From Adiantum capillus-veneris (taxonomy: Eukaryota; Streptophyta; Polypodiopsida; Polypodiales; Pteridaceae), in assembly GCA_014529385.2 (NCBI GenBank), contig CM043957.1, positions 83,993,381 to 84,057,380 on the forward strand: 64,000 bases of DNA, written 5' to 3'. A program made the translations under genes and the position numbers. The notes beneath the pieces are model-generated. The model did no database searches, was not told the origin of the DNA, and saw nothing but the letters and a program-made list of their open reading frames with translations. Below, piece after piece: positions 1-12,252 of the stretch (position 1 is its first letter; each line of letters opens with the position of its first letter).

Positions 1-135
1 AAAATGTAGGACCAAATTACAATCATGGAAAGACCCATTTAGAATTTAAAAGAAAGATATAATATTTACAAAAATTTCATTTTTAATTCAAAAGGACACG
101 TGTCCACCATCGGCAATCTTTTCATCAACGCCTAA

Positions 136-565
136 AAAATGCACCATTTCTCCACCACCCCACCTATGGCCTTCTTCAGGTCAAAAACTCAACATGACCA
201 CTAAGTAGTAAAATTAAGTTAATGGTATAATCATTATAAACGCAATGTGGGACTCGGCTCTATGCTATGCATGAACTACATTTGTACCCAATGCTGAGAA
301 ACGTGCCGAGTAATTACGCACATATTGCGAGTATTTTAAATTGTGAGGTGGTGGGCTCAAATATCGCACCATTTCTCCACCACCCCACCTATATGGCCTT
401 CTTCAGGTTAGAAACTCAACATGACCGCTTAGTAAAATCAAGTTAATCAGCATTGGGTACAAACGTAGTTCACGCATAGCATTTTATGATGATTATACCA
501 TGAGAAACGTGCCGATTACGCGCGGTACTGCGAGTATTTTAAATTTTGTCAGGTTGTGGGCTCAA
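136..565. repeat. Tandem duplication with an inverted inner segment
   Basis: A block starting 'gcaccatttctccaccaccc' near 136 recurs at about 366, and both copies end in 'gcgagtattttaaattt'-like sequence. Inside copy 1 the segment 223-296 has been replaced in copy 2 by its reverse complement (448-500), with about 20 bp missing. The flanks (aagttaa on the left, gagaaacgtgccg on the right) stay in direct orientation. No coding potential is seen in 1-700. Confidence 0.75.
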
Positions 566-710
566 ATCTAGCAATGACGAGGAATCGCTACAGCAACGAG
601 GAATGGAAAGCTAACGAGAGCGCCCCAGAAGGGAGCCATCACATGTTTGCAGCAGAAGCAAGGAAGCTAAAGCTGGATTGAGATGGAAGACAGCCAAACT
701 CTAAGATAAA

Positions 711-776
711 ATGTTGGCCTCTCCTGCCCATGATTTACTCTTTGCTGCCTTCCGAATACAATGGGCCAAGCTCCAG
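711..776 (+). CDS. Possible first exon of the EF-hand gene
   Basis: An ATG at 711, preceded in frame by a stop at 702-704, opens 22 codons that read into a GT donor (CTCCAG then gtattc at 777). The peptide has an LLFAAFRIQWAKLQ core. From memory, plant proteins of the EF-hand family found downstream at 4,919-12,252 begin with a similar amphipathic segment, so this may be their N-terminus. The phase is a problem. This exon would end in phase 0, whereas the exon at 4,919 needs one carried nucleotide. Either a further small exon lies between or the assignment is wrong. Only a transcript would settle it. Confidence 0.3.
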
Positions 777-1070
777 GTATTCTTCTTTTTGAACTTGCTC
801 TAGTAGAAAGGGATGTGAGTATGGAAGACGGTTTTGTAGTGGGGGGTGTAATATAAGAAGCGTGACCCCTAAGATTTTTTCCATTGAGCTGTGTTGTGTT
901 CATCCCCGCTTGTGCTTCCAATTGCAAGAGTTTAAAGCACAATCTCAAATCTCCAGAAATTTATGCCTCTGTCATGCCTTGGGCCTGTGTATTCCAGCGC
1001 ATCAAGCAATCTCAACCGGCCATTGCATTAGCATTCTAACAGTGAATAGGACAAATGCATGACGGATGGG

Positions 1071-1160
1071 ATCTCCCTCACCCCCACTGTTCCGGGACAG
1101 GGAACAGGCTCGGCCTCCGCCTCGCCTATTCCAGCCCGGAACAGTGGGGGTGAGGGAGAT
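1071..1160. repeat. Perfect 26-bp inverted repeat with a 38-bp loop
   Basis: Arm 1071-1096 (begins atctccctcaccccc) is exactly complementary to arm 1135-1160 (ends gtgagggagat), 26 of 26 bases. The loop is GC-rich. The block is much richer in GC than its surroundings. It could be a small foldback element or the relic of a MITE. No target-site duplication is obvious. Confidence 0.85.
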
Positions 1161-1969
1161 TCCCCACCTCATCATGGCTTATACTTATCCTCTTTTTGAT
1201 ATGTTTCTCTTTGTTCATAAAGCTCCAACTCCATAGACATGCTCAAGGTTTCAGCATCACAAAACACAAAATCAAAGGCGTTTTGATGCTTCAAAATGCT
1301 GTTTTTCATGTGCGACTATATTTAGTGAGGAATTGTGGTATGCAATGCTCGGTCTCCAATTTCTATGAGCATATCTATGTCAATTTCATCCAAAGCATGG
1401 CTTTTTTTGTAAAAACGTTGGGTTTTTAAAGCATTTTTTATTATATGCATATGATGGGAGGAGCAAGACAATCTTGCGGGCACTCTATGTGAGCAAGGCG
1501 AAGCTACATTTGCACATAATGACCAAAATTTATGAAAGAAAATCAGGTCTTTAGGTCAACACTTCCTCACATATAGATCAGCATTGTGCTCTATAAGTGT
1601 TCTCTTTTGAGTCAGGTGTATGCTTCTTTTATGTGATTGTCTATGGAGAATATGAGGGTTTACATGTGTGGCGATGGCTACGCTAGTGTGCGCACATATT
1701 GAGAAGTTTGTTCGTGTGTTTTCTTTTGGGTTTTGGGAAACTTACCACAATCATGAAGGAGTTGAGCGTTTGGTTTCGGGTTTTGGGACATTCAAGACGA
1801 TCGTTAAGGAGTTGAGCATCATACTCTCAAGTGAAATCTTCTCCTTGGTTTTTCCACTTGTGAAATGTGGGTGTGTGTTATATGGGCCAGATACTTGCAC
1901 TCTCACAACGTTATTAGATGTCGTGTAGAGTACTATACCAAATATTTGTGTTTTTTGGCCTCCATGTGT

Positions 1970-2047
1970 TAGGCTTCATTATGGCTGATCTGCCTTGCAT
2001 CTCGAGTTATGATAGAAACTCAATACACAGATCTTTGTATCGATGTA

Positions 2048-2083
<36 letters not shown>

Positions 2084-2170
2084 CATATATTAGTACCTAG
2101 TTCTACACCCACTATTGGGCATTCCTGATGTTAGCGGGGATATTGTAGTATTTAGTCAATCTAGGTATAT
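1970..2170 (+). repeat. Dispersed repeat, copy A (with GT microsatellite)
   Basis: Shares 'gttatgatagaaactcaatacacagatctttgtat', a GT run (about 2,052-2,081), 'gagcatatattagtacctag' and 'ttctacacccactattgg' with copies at 2,850-3,105 and 4,515-4,715, all in the same orientation. The GT run varies between copies. The family is not recognised. Confidence 0.75.
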
Positions 2171-2406
2171 GTTTTATTCATATAGCGGACATGCAAACTT
2201 TACAATTGTGAAGTTTTTGCTGAGTTACGGCTGGTTGATATTGTGTTAATTCTTTCTATCTTCCATTGTGTGTATGCCCTATCAACCATTAGAAAGAGGA
2301 TGGGGTCTCATGTGTGCAAGAATGGTGGGTGTGTAAGAGAGGTGTTAGAGTGGTCAAAGGATGCACTTTGCCCCCCAAAAAGGGGGTGGAATTTGGATAA
2401 CTTTAT

Positions 2407-2646
2407 GATTTTCGGCCTTCCATGACTCCTACATATAATCTTCGACTTGAGCGGAGATTATAGATCTGTAATCTACACGCTGAGCTCTTTCCGTAGATAT
2501 GTTATATGATATGGTTTTGGTCGCTAGATTTTCGGCCTTCCATAACTCCTACATATAATCTCTGACTTGAGCGGAGAGTATAGATTTGTAATCTACACGC
2601 TGAGTTCTTTCCATAGATATGTTATATGATATGGTTTTGCTCTCTA
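2407..2646 (+). repeat. 120-bp tandem duplication
   Basis: A unit starting 'gattttcggccttccat' at 2,407 is repeated from 2,527 with a handful of substitutions. Both copies contain 'gacttgagcggag' and 'gtagatatgttatatgatat'-type sequence. It is non-coding. Confidence 0.85.
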
Positions 2647-2849
2647 GATTTTAAATTACATTTTGGGAGGAAACTTTAAATTCAAATAAACTAGCCGTTT
2701 TGCCTGACTGAATTCGAACGTCGTCCTTTGATTGCTTTCTTAACACTAGAGGTTTGACTCCCTTAAACTGCCAAATAAAGAGGCCCTCCTAGATCCCATT
2801 CTCTTCCTAATGCTACCTTTGTTTTGTGCTAATTTTTATGCTCTGCTAA

Positions 2850-3105
2850 TGCTAGGCTTCATTATGGTTGAGTATGTCTTGTATCTATAGAGTTATGATA
2901 GAAACTTAGTACGCAGATCTTTGTATTGATGGATGCTCGTGTGCGCGCGTGCGTGTGTGGTGTGTTGTGGTTGTGTGGGAGCATATATTAGTACCTAATT
3001 CTACACCCATTATTAGGCACCACACTAACCATGTTAGTGTGGTGGTTGTAGATTATAGTGTTTAGTCAATACTATGCATGATGGAGCTGATGATTATTTT
3101 GTCTT
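2850..3105 (+). repeat. Dispersed repeat, copy B (with internal hairpin)
   Basis: Second copy of the family at 1,970 and 4,515. It contains a purine/pyrimidine alternating tract (gtgtgcgcgcgtgcgtgtgtgg, about 2,939) and a near-perfect hairpin with accacactaa / ttagtgtggt arms near 3,020-3,045. The 3' part, 'tttagtcaatactatgcatg', is shared with copy C. From 3,105 to 4,245 no gene is recognised. That stretch includes a G-run near 3,605-3,640. Confidence 0.75.
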
Positions 3106-4242
3106 GAAACTGCTTTTGAATGGCCAAGGGCCTTTAAATACATGTTGTGGACTGTCTCTCTGGCATTCTACCCCGTGGAGAAGCAAAGTAGAGCCACAGA
3201 GTTGTACCGTCTTGAAGTAATATAAAGAAATACCAAAAGGGATGCCATCGTTTGGGGCCATTGTAGTCTAGGAGTGGAACTCTGCCACTCCATGTCATGT
3301 GAATTCTCTCTCTCTCTTCCTGTTCAGTTGTTTTGAAATGCTAAACATTTGTTCTAGTCTATTCTTTTTAGTTGGCACGTGGTGCCATCCCATTATAGCC
3401 CGGTTGGAGTGATGTAGTTTTCTCATGCCGGGATTTTCCTAGCCTAGTTTAGTCCTTGGGTTTTGGCTCTTTCCTAGCCATATTGGCTAGTCTAGAGGTT
3501 CCTCCCCTGCCCCCGCCGCCCCCCCCTCTTCCCGGCCCGGCTTTTTGGGTGCTCCCATGTGCCCATAGCATATCTTTCCTGCTTTCTGGCCTATTTTCAG
3601 GTTTTGGGGGGCGGGAGGGAGAGGGGGGGGGGGAAGGGTGGAGGCAATTCTACCTTGCTATAGTGCCTCCCCTAGCGTTTTTGGCAGCCAGCAAGTGAGC
3701 GGCTTTGGCTTCAGCAATGGGCAGCATGCGGACATAGCCCAAGGCAGGAGATCCTGCCTTGGGTTTCCATGACATCCTTGAGACAACATCTCTTCGATGG
3801 TGCATGCCTAGGAGAGGAGAGATATCTAGAGGGTAGTCATAGATGGCGAGCCTTGAGGCGTGTAGATCTCTCCCTACATATCTAGGTTGTTGTTAGGAGG
3901 GGTTAATTTATCTTATGAAGTTATAGGAAATATACATATATATGGGTATTTTAAATTGGAAACGTGGTACATAAGGGGTCTTTTCAACAAAAAATGTGGT
4001 ACATAAGTGGTCTCTATATACACAAAAAAGAAAAAAGTAGAATAGGGGGTTTTTATAAATACCTCTTGAACGGACATGTTATATAGGACCTCCACACAGT
4101 GACCCCCCAAGCTCGTGTGCAGGAGCAGATGGCAGTAGCAGTCGCACTTGTGTGTACCTTGGGTCTATCCATTGGGGCATGTCAGATCTATGTCGGTCAC
4201 TTGTTTTGGCAGTTTGTTATCAGCATAGAGAACCTTTCTAAG

Positions 4243-4245
<3 letters not shown>

Positions 4246-4294
<49 letters not shown>
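4246..4294. repeat. (CT)n microsatellite
   Basis: About 24 uninterrupted CT dinucleotides. Confidence 0.97.
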
Positions 4295-4297
<3 letters not shown>

Positions 4298-4514
4298 CTT
4301 AGATGTCTTGTCTCTTACTACCTCAGTGATCTCTCTTCTCCTTAGTTGCCTTGTTCATTCATGTGGCATTGCAGGTGTTCTCTTGTGTGAGGATCTTATC
4401 GGAGTTGAGGTGTCCACTGGATTGGAGGCTAGTTCTTGCCTTCATTGCATCTTCCGTTGCCTATTTTAACATTATCTAGGATTCATCTAGGTTGATTTTT
4501 AGTTGTATAGTGGA

Positions 4515-4715
4515 CATGCGGGTTATGATAGAAACTTAGTACGCAGATCTTTGTATTGGTGTATGCTCGTGTGTGTGTGTGTGTGGTGTGGGGGTGTGGG
4601 AGCATATGTTAGTACCTAGTTCTACACACACTATTGGTCATTAACAACGTTAGTGGGGATGTTGTAGTATTTAGTCAATACTATGCATGATGGACCTGAT
4701 GGTTATTTTGTCTCG
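4515..4715 (+). repeat. Dispersed repeat, copy C
   Basis: Third same-orientation copy of the repeat at 1,970 and 2,850. It shares 'gatagaaacttagtacgcag', a short TG run, 'gagcatatgttagtacctag' and 'tttagtcaatactatgcatg'. Copies B and C are closer to each other than to A. Confidence 0.75.
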
Positions 4716-4918
4716 TGGATGATTACCATGAGTCTATACCTTGTACTTTCTATTAAAGGTGAATCTGGGCTTATCCTAGATTCATCTAGGTGTATTCCAT
4801 GTGTAAGCAGCCTTTCAGAGCTTTGTTATTTCAGTTTTACATTTGACATAAGAGCTCATTGCTTTGTTTGTGCTGAGCTAATGCTTTGTATGAAATTGAA
4901 TTTGTTGTGTATGTTCAG

Positions 4919-7900
4919 GCAAAGAGGAACATATCAGGCGTATCACAGATCGTGTATTCGAATACTTTGCACAGAAAGCTGCCACTGGAAAACTGAGCTT
5001 CCCAGATCTATATACAGCTGTTCTTTTAGTTTATAAGTGAGTGGAAAACTTGCTTCTGAGTCGACTACTTGAGTTGGATCTTTGCTATCGTAACTTTTTG
5101 TTTCAGTTTGTACAACAGTTTATGTGCCGTTAGTTGTAGATTGGTTAGCCGTTTCTGACATGGTGATGCATAGAAAAATATAGATTGTCATACAAAACTC
5201 GTACACAAGTCATTTGACCTCTTGTGGGGGAACTCTCTTGTCAAAGACTGGAATTAAGTGATGTGGATGTACCTGCTTGTGAAACGCAACTCGGTTCTCG
5301 AAAAGCAATTTCCCGGAAGAGATCTCTACATAGAAAATCCTCTCTTCCAATCCTACACACAAAAGAGGTGTGTTCTCGGGTTCCTTCTCGTAAATCAGCC
5401 CCGTCTATGACATTTATGGGCTGAAAACAGAGAAAAATAGCAGCTTGTCGCGATGGAAACACGCTCCATAGGCACTTCTTCGCGAGGGACCTCGCGCACT
5501 GGGTCCTGGCGATATCCGGTACACTTGGGGCAGCCATGGGCATCACCAGCAACGTCTTCTTTTGCGGATGAAATTTGCAGCAGCATCTTCTTCTTGCAAG
5601 AATGATCTTCTTCTCTGAGTGAGGGCATGTGATGCTTTTATAGCTCTTGGCCAAGGCACGAATAGCTGAGCGCAGGCTGCTCGCGTAGAGATTGCGGCCG
5701 TTTTTTTTTTTTTTTGGTGGGTTTTTCGCTGCTCTGCCAAAAAAAGAGAGAGAAAACGTTGGCTGATCTATTGCCTTATTTATCAGATGGCTGCCCACTT
5801 ATTGAGTAGGCGGCCGGCGTATTTTAAAATAGTCTAAATCTGACCAAAAACTCAATAAAACCTTATAAATTTAAAACAATGCTTTCACAGCACTTCCCAG
5901 GCGTCCCTGGATGCAATCACACGCACAGTTGCAATGCAGACATAGACTTCCTCGCGGGAAAGCATTTGCTTTCCGAAAAAGCAATCCCGCTTTCTCAAAA
6001 AGCATCTGTTTTTCCTCAGAGTTTCCTTTGAACCCATCTTCATTCAAGTGCTTGCTTTTCCTTGTGCACAATTCTAACACAGTTCGGAATTTTCTCTCGA
6101 CTATGGATATCCCCTTTCCGATGCACCCGTCACCCACCTTGTGACGCATCAAGAATACCCATCACGTCACTTCCTACCGAACTTACGGTACAATCTCCTT
6201 CGCGATGCTCTATCTCACACATCCTATGACGCATCAGAGATGTCCGTTCCCGGATGGTCGGATACTTCTTCCCGATGCTCCCTATCACCCATCCGATGTG
6301 ACACATCAGAAGTACTCGTTCCTGGTGGCCTTACAGATATTCCCATTCTCAGTGCTCCCGTTATTACTTTGAATGATGCACTAGGAATACTCTGTACTCG
6401 GATGTCTCTAGTGAGAAAAACCCTCTCACTTAAAATTCCAATAATTCATTTAGAATTATTTTTCCTTGGTGTTCCAAGCGAGAAAACCCTCTCACTTATA
6501 AATCCAATAATTCATTTATAATTATATTTCTGTAAGATAAAGCCAATTTAGCAACAAAAACCTATAATACAAAACCTTTTGGAGGGGGGACCGGCTTCAT
6601 GTAAATCCGGTCCTCAACTGTTGTCAATAGCTTAATTTCTCTCTGTTTTTGAAGTATTGTTCATGCCTATCTAACTAGGTGTTATGCTTTTTGTTGCTCT
6701 CTCCACCCAAGCACTCTTGCTATGCTCATTAGGAACCTATTCTAATGAAATGCTCACTATGTTCATGCTATTTTTCGCTACACACAAGTTACTAGGCCAT
6801 TAAATGTTACAGGTCTCATTAAATCATTTGTATCTATGTTTCATGACCTTTCCTACGGATACATGTGATGATAAAAGGGTGCTAATCACACTAAATCATC
6901 TATGGCATGTATATCTGGCATGCAATCGAGGACGTTTGCGATTTCAAGAGGGGGGTATGTCACGAGGCTATGGCAACCACTAACCTTAGTTGTTAGTTTC
7001 TTTCCATTTGATTTTTGGGATCCTCTTTTTGAAGTAACAAATGGCCGGATATTGTGTGGCCAGTGTGAAACGGCCGACAGTCGAGAGTTTCACCCACAGT
7101 TGGGAAGGGTAGGTCGCCACAAGATGGTCATGCTAGTCGGCACTTGAATCCGAGCAGTTAAAGGGTGTCTAGGCTCAAGTCAAAGTCATGTAGGCCCCTC
7201 GCTACACTTTATAAGTCGGTGGGTACTAGGAATTAACTTAAAAGAGGCGAAGTGGGCACTTGGCGGCTCATGATGAAATTTCCAAGTCTGCATCAAGAGG
7301 GGGACACCCAAATTGAGAGAGGAGGCTGATTTTTGAAGTGAAGTGACTACAGTGTGTGTGTGAGGATTGGATGCAGGTGATTATAGCTTTAATGGAAAGC
7401 TTGCCTTCTCCCTTACCTTATGTAGCGCGACGATTTGCTCTCGCGTATCTCTCTCTCCCCTTTCCACATATGGTAATGCCCCACTAGTTGGACTTCTCAA
7501 ATGACCATGTACATTTTTGGGGGTTTTCTGCGCGTTTGCCAAGGCAAGAGCCTTCTGTATAGGAACCGGATTAGCTAATTGCTAATCCCCCACAAGTACG
7601 CACATCTCCATCGCGAAGGATTGCGAAAAGGGAGAGTTTCCTCTTGAAAACTCGTCTGTTTCAAAGGGGAATTGTCCCATTGCATGCGGGAGAACTTGAG
7701 ACGCATAGATGTGCTCGCTCTGCCCAAAATGATCCAAAACAGATTACAGCCTGCTGTGTTTTTTCTGCAGGTTTAGGGTTTCGCACCTAAACTGCAAGAC
7801 ATCGCCCGAGGAGCCTCGGGGAAGCTTAAACAGGGCTTTGGGCACCTGACAGTGACAAAACAGGGAATTACAGCACGCTGAAATTTACCTGTAGCTCACT

Positions 7901-10900
7901 AGAAAGTTGGGTGAAAGCTAAATTCTACCACCCTACGGGCTGGTTTCACGGAGTTGTGATACACCATGTAAGTGTTGTTGTAAACTAGGAGGAGACCCGT
8001 GCTCGTGCGCTGAAGTGCTTGCCCATTGATTTGAAAAAATAATATTTTTGGCGCCCCGCACCCCCCGCCCCCCAAAAAAAAAAAAACATGCCTCTGCCCC
8101 GCCCCCTGTTTGCGATCTTCTCTCATGCCTTCTCTGTGATCCAGTGTGAAGCCCCAAAGAGAATATAGTTTCCTAACGAGAGATTTTTCGATTTTACGCG
8201 AGATGGTACCCTATAGTAAATACTATGGTCAACATTTATGTATATATCATAATGTCACTTAGCAGAGCAGGGGCAGCCTATGAGCACCCCCAAAATCCAA
8301 GAGAGAAATTGGTTGACTCTATTCTCTTCTCGGCAATGTGTGACCTTAATCTCGTGATAGCCACTTTTAAAATTGATTCTATTGAAGCAAGTATTGAGTA
8401 TATCATCGAAGTTGGGTATGGGAAACCTATTCTTGATGGTAATCTTATTGAGAGGCCTATAATCAATGCACATCCTCCAAGATGCGTCTTTCTTCTGAAC
8501 AAGCAATACTGGAGAACAAAAAGGTGAGGCACACTGTTGGATCAAACCCTTTTGCTAAAGGTGGCAAACCCTCTGAGAAACAATCGGTATGAACTTGTTG
8601 GAAACTTGCAGCTCTGACTTTAACTCTGACAAATTGGAATCCTTATCTTCATCCACATTTTGAGAAAGATGGAGTAAACAAAATGACTTGATTTTTATTA
8701 ACTTCAAAATGGCTGAAGCCGATTTAATGGGAACTAACTCGCCTTTGAATTTTGCATCAATAACCACCTTCCTCTCCTTATTATTCTTCAACTGAATCTA
8801 CTTTGCTCCGTAGTCCACTACGACGCTATTCTGAGTGTGGCAAGGCATCCCTAACAGAACATTATACCCTTCCAAGGGCATAATGTTGAAGTCCTCATGC
8901 CCTATTCCTCATGCCCTATGTAACCCTGACAATGCAACTGTAGCTTGCCTATGTAGGAGCTGAGACGACTTCATGCTCTGGTGCTGCTAACGCTGCATCC
9001 ATCCGTGGTCCCATGTCTTCAGGCCACATTCCCAAGCGGCCGCCATCTCAATCAAAATAAAGTGGCCTTGGCTCTGTTGTTGAAGAAAACGAGGACTTCT
9101 TGATCATGTATTTTGCCCCACTCCTTGTTGAGCTTTGTATTGGGATCAGGGGTCCCTATAAAATTTGGTACGAGTCCCGCCTTTAATTTTCCCTTTTTAG
9201 CTCTTTCGTTTGCCGCTTTATATGTTTCCAGCTTGTTTTTTGACTTCTCCTCTTTCTTCCAACACTTGGCTAAGATATGCCTTGTTCTACCACACCCAAA
9301 ACACTTAGGGTGTTTGTCATATTCTGCCTTTTACTCGACAGACAACTGAGGGGTGGTGGATTTCTTCTTTCTTGTTGATGCTTCTTTTTGTGTGACCTTG
9401 TCACCCTTGGCATAAGTCAAAGTTCGTGCTCTCATTGAAAAACTATCCTTAGCATCTCCATAAGTCGTCGTTGCGTTGGATTACTTTGGGTAGACTGAAA
9501 CAATATCGTTCCATCTACTCCTTCAAGGGCACTTTCTAGAAAGAAGCCACTGGTATAGGAATGTTTCCCAATACCTCTGGTTGTAGGTTAGCCCAAACAC
9601 ATGTGACAAAGCTTTACTTCTGACAATACTTCATTGTGCCATCTCCATTGAAGTGACTTGCTTTTCTAGCTCACCAACACCATTGATGATGAGGAGTATA
9701 CAACAATACCGTTTTTTTGACGAGGACTATATGGCATTGTACATTCTTGTTTTATCCTACCATTAGTAAGAAATGCATTATACTCTTTCAGCATATACTT
9801 CCCCCTTGACCAGAGTGGAGGTGCCCATAGTCTTGCAGCGATAAAGAGACAATGCCATCAAACTTTACATCACCATACTTGTTCCTTTGACAAGTCTCCA
9901 AGTGGAGGCAAAAGTCTCAAAAGAATCTGGCAATGCATCAAGAAATGTTTGCATAAGAGGAATGACCTCACCCACAACACTTAACTGCTCAGTGATCTTC
10001 AAACTCTGCAAGGAATGCATCCATGTCATCCTCCTACATATTCTTTGATTCTGACTCCATACGCAAGCAACTCTTGCCTCATTGCATCCTAGGAGCACAC
10101 AAGTAAGCTAGAATAACATAGGAAGTAGTAGTATAATTAAGTGTGCTAATACAAAGATATCCTTGCTCTAGAGATATGGGTTATATCTTCAAGCTGGCAG
10201 GAAAAAACCTCCCATGTGAGGGAAAAAGATTTCGTGATTGTCCTAAGTGGTGTATTCACACATATCACTACCATAGCAGCATGTTAACATCCAAGTCACG
10301 TTGGAAATTTCATACATCTTGTAAACAAAGTCCATTGAGTTACATATTGATTGATTGAATGAAAAAGAAGAGGAGAGCTGAATGAAAAATAGCAAAATCC
10401 TTAGGCATCATCCTATGGAATGAGACAAACTGCCAGTGCCGGTACGATCTTATCCCGCAAGGAAGCAAAAAGACCAAACGCCATAAGGTAGTCTTCAACA
10501 AATTATCCAAGCAAAAGTAAGGAACGGACCTCTCAGCAACAGAGCCAATTCATAAACGAGCTTGGGAGGTGGCAATACAATGCCAAGCTCCTACCACAAG
10601 GTTTGGTGTTCCAACGCTCTAGCACATTAGTCCACACGAGTTAATTATGTAGCTAGAGCTACCACTTGCGCATAGTAAACCTCATCCCGAGGAGCTCGTT
10701 ACTCTTGTAAAGAACTGACATTGTGTGGTCAATGCTAAGCCATCCATGATGCTAATAGTAGCATACTACATAAAACGGTGTTCTTGAGTACTCATCTAGC
10801 TTTTGGTGTCTTTAATGTCATTGTTGCCAAAGTTGGCTAGTCTTAGTCAAACAATCGGCCACCTTATCAAGTTTTGATGCTAGTGGATATTAGAAGCACT

Positions 10901-11023
10901 ACCAACAAATTGACTAAAAATTAAAATCAGCTACCATTCACAACAAGCATCTATGGAGACAATGTTATAAACATATATAAAAATGCAGAATTGGTGTGTA
11001 AATCAAGTCTCTCTCTCTCTCTC

Positions 11024-11070
<47 letters not shown>

Positions 11071-12252
11071 ATAACTTAAAATGTATGAAATAACTATATC
11101 AAGCAAATTATACAATGTAATGGTCCTGCGACGAAGGAGGAAGGAGCTCTCCTGTAACCTTCGCTTATGCCCCCCCCCTTTTTCAAAGTGATAGCAGGGT
11201 TATTGGCAGCGTTCAGGTTTCGTGCAAACATTTTTGGAATTTCTGAAAATGGTTAACGTCGTCCTCCTACTCCCCCCACTCCCCTTGGGCGCGACCCAGC
11301 TCTAATGAGAAGTCGTATCCCCCTCAAAACAATTATGAGCCGTCATATGACTCAATGCTTTGTCTTGTTCTATTAATGATGGGATTTCTTTTGAAAGTTA
11401 CTACTTTGGGAGGCTTTGATATCACGCATTATTCATAGAATAATTCTTGATGAAAACATTCTATCACGTTCTCTTTGTGAAGATTTATTACGAGTCTCCA
11501 TTCCTCAATGGCATGCGTTACAGGAGCCAATCAGAGCAACGCATGTGCGCTCGTGTTTTCTGCGCTCATCTTCTCTACGCTGAAAGGAGATAGGGTGCGA
11601 CCCTGTGCATCCCCCTCCCCCCACTGCCCCCACTGGCACGGGCGCAACCCGGCTCTTAGAAACTAATCAGCATTTTAGGCTTGGCAAGATTTCACCCTCT
11701 GCAAAGTGCTTCCTTCAATGCGACAAAAAACATTCCATTGCGCTTACACTTGGGAGATTGAGCATGTGCAAGATGTTGCTAGTATTGTTTTGTAGGGTAT
11801 CTTAATCAGTCTTTTTGTACATGACAGTGACTTGAACAAGCATTTTCCACGCCCACACTATGACCCTCCATCAAGGGAGGAAGTGCATGCACTCTTCGAG
11901 GTATGCTTCTTGAATATCAATCACCATGATGAAAGACAATGTATATAATGCATTTTTGAGTCATATTGCACTACAGAAATTTGATAAAAACGCGGACAAT
12001 GAGCTAAGCAAAGAGGAGTTCGCGCTATTCATGGAAAAATTTACTTCAGAATTTATAGGAAGAGTTAGCAAGGCCTTTTTTATATTTTCTATCATAGCAC
12101 CAGCCCTGGCATTTTTCGCAAAACAGGCTACAGAAGGCTTACCTCGTATTGGAAAATTTGTTCAGCAAATTCCAACTCCCATCTATGCATCTCTCGTGAC
12201 TGCTTTGTTCATTCTTGGAGAATCACTTTACCGAAAAAAGTGGAAGGCATAG
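4919..12252 (+). CDS. EF-hand calcium-binding membrane protein (3' exons)
   Basis: Three exons join in frame: 4,919-5,036, 11,828-11,900 and 11,977-12,252, with GT-AG junctions (gtgagt, gtatgc; ttcag, gacag, tacag). They give about 154 codons ending at TAG 12,250-12,252. The protein starts KEEHIRRITDRVFEYF, continues with VYNDLNKHFPRPHYDPP, then a canonical EF-hand loop DKNADNELSKEE (ligands D1, N3, D5, S9, E12). It ends with two hydrophobic segments (AFFIFSIIAPALAFFA and YASLVTALFILG) and a basic tail RKKWKA. This layout fits a plant family of small EF-hand proteins anchored in a membrane. The specific target is unknown. The 5' exons are not confirmed; a candidate lies at 711-776. The intron 5,037-11,827 is 6.8 kb and filled with transposon debris. 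The last 24 codons are duplicated just downstream (see 12,181-12,402). Confidence 0.75.
6141..6521 (+). repeat. Degenerate ~80-bp tandem repeats inside the EF-hand intron
   Basis: 'gacgcatca(a/g)ga', 'gatgctc(t/c)(c)ctatc' and 'gttcc(c/t)gg(a/t)' elements recur at roughly 80-bp spacing from 6,141 to 6,400. A pair of 'gagaaa(aa)ccctctcactta' units follows at 6,412 and 6,480. An open frame of 126 codons runs through it, but its repetitive composition argues against a gene. In the rest of the intron between 5,037 and 6,140 nothing is recognised apart from a T16 run at about 5,700. Confidence 0.45.
6552..6815 (+). repeat. Dispersed repeat, copy 1 (inverted partner at 44,085-44,345)
   Basis: About 260 bp, including 'ggaggggggaccggcttcat', 'tccggtcctcaactg' and 'ctacacacaagttactaggc', matches the reverse complement of 44,085-44,345 with scattered substitutions. 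The partner runs directly into a Ty3/gypsy gag fragment, so the repeat may be part of a gypsy element. From 6,816 to 8,250 no gene is recognised. Confidence 0.8.
8255..10098 (-). mobile_element. Degraded Ty3/gypsy retrotransposon remnant
   Basis: Read on the minus strand from 10,098, this holds gag-like frames, a retroviral zinc knuckle CFGCGRTRHILAKC (9,303-9,262; CX2CX4HX4C), a protease tail with VLLGMPCHTQNSVVVDYGAK (about 8,895-8,805), and a reverse transcriptase N-terminal part (SPVLLVQKKDASWRMCIDYR ... [18 protein letters not shown], about 8,520-8,390). Stops and frameshifts interrupt every domain. About 100 residues that normally separate protease and RT are missing. The RT breaks off soon after FKSGYHEIKV, so the catalytic YxDD, RNase H and integrase are absent. 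It sits antisense in the large EF-hand intron. No LTRs were found at its ends. Dead element. Confidence 0.85.
11009..11069. repeat. Compound (TC)n(AC)n microsatellite
   Basis: About 8 TC units followed by about 22 AC units, within the EF-hand intron. Between 10,100 and 11,827 nothing else is recognised. Confidence 0.95.

Noticed and set aside
5241-5798. 185-codon minus-strand open frame, and an overlapping 77-codon frame with a TATA-like tataaaa just upstream
   Set aside because: No family signature. Overlapping frames are open on both strands. The TATA is only about 10 bases before the ATG, too close to serve it. It lies inside the EF-hand intron.
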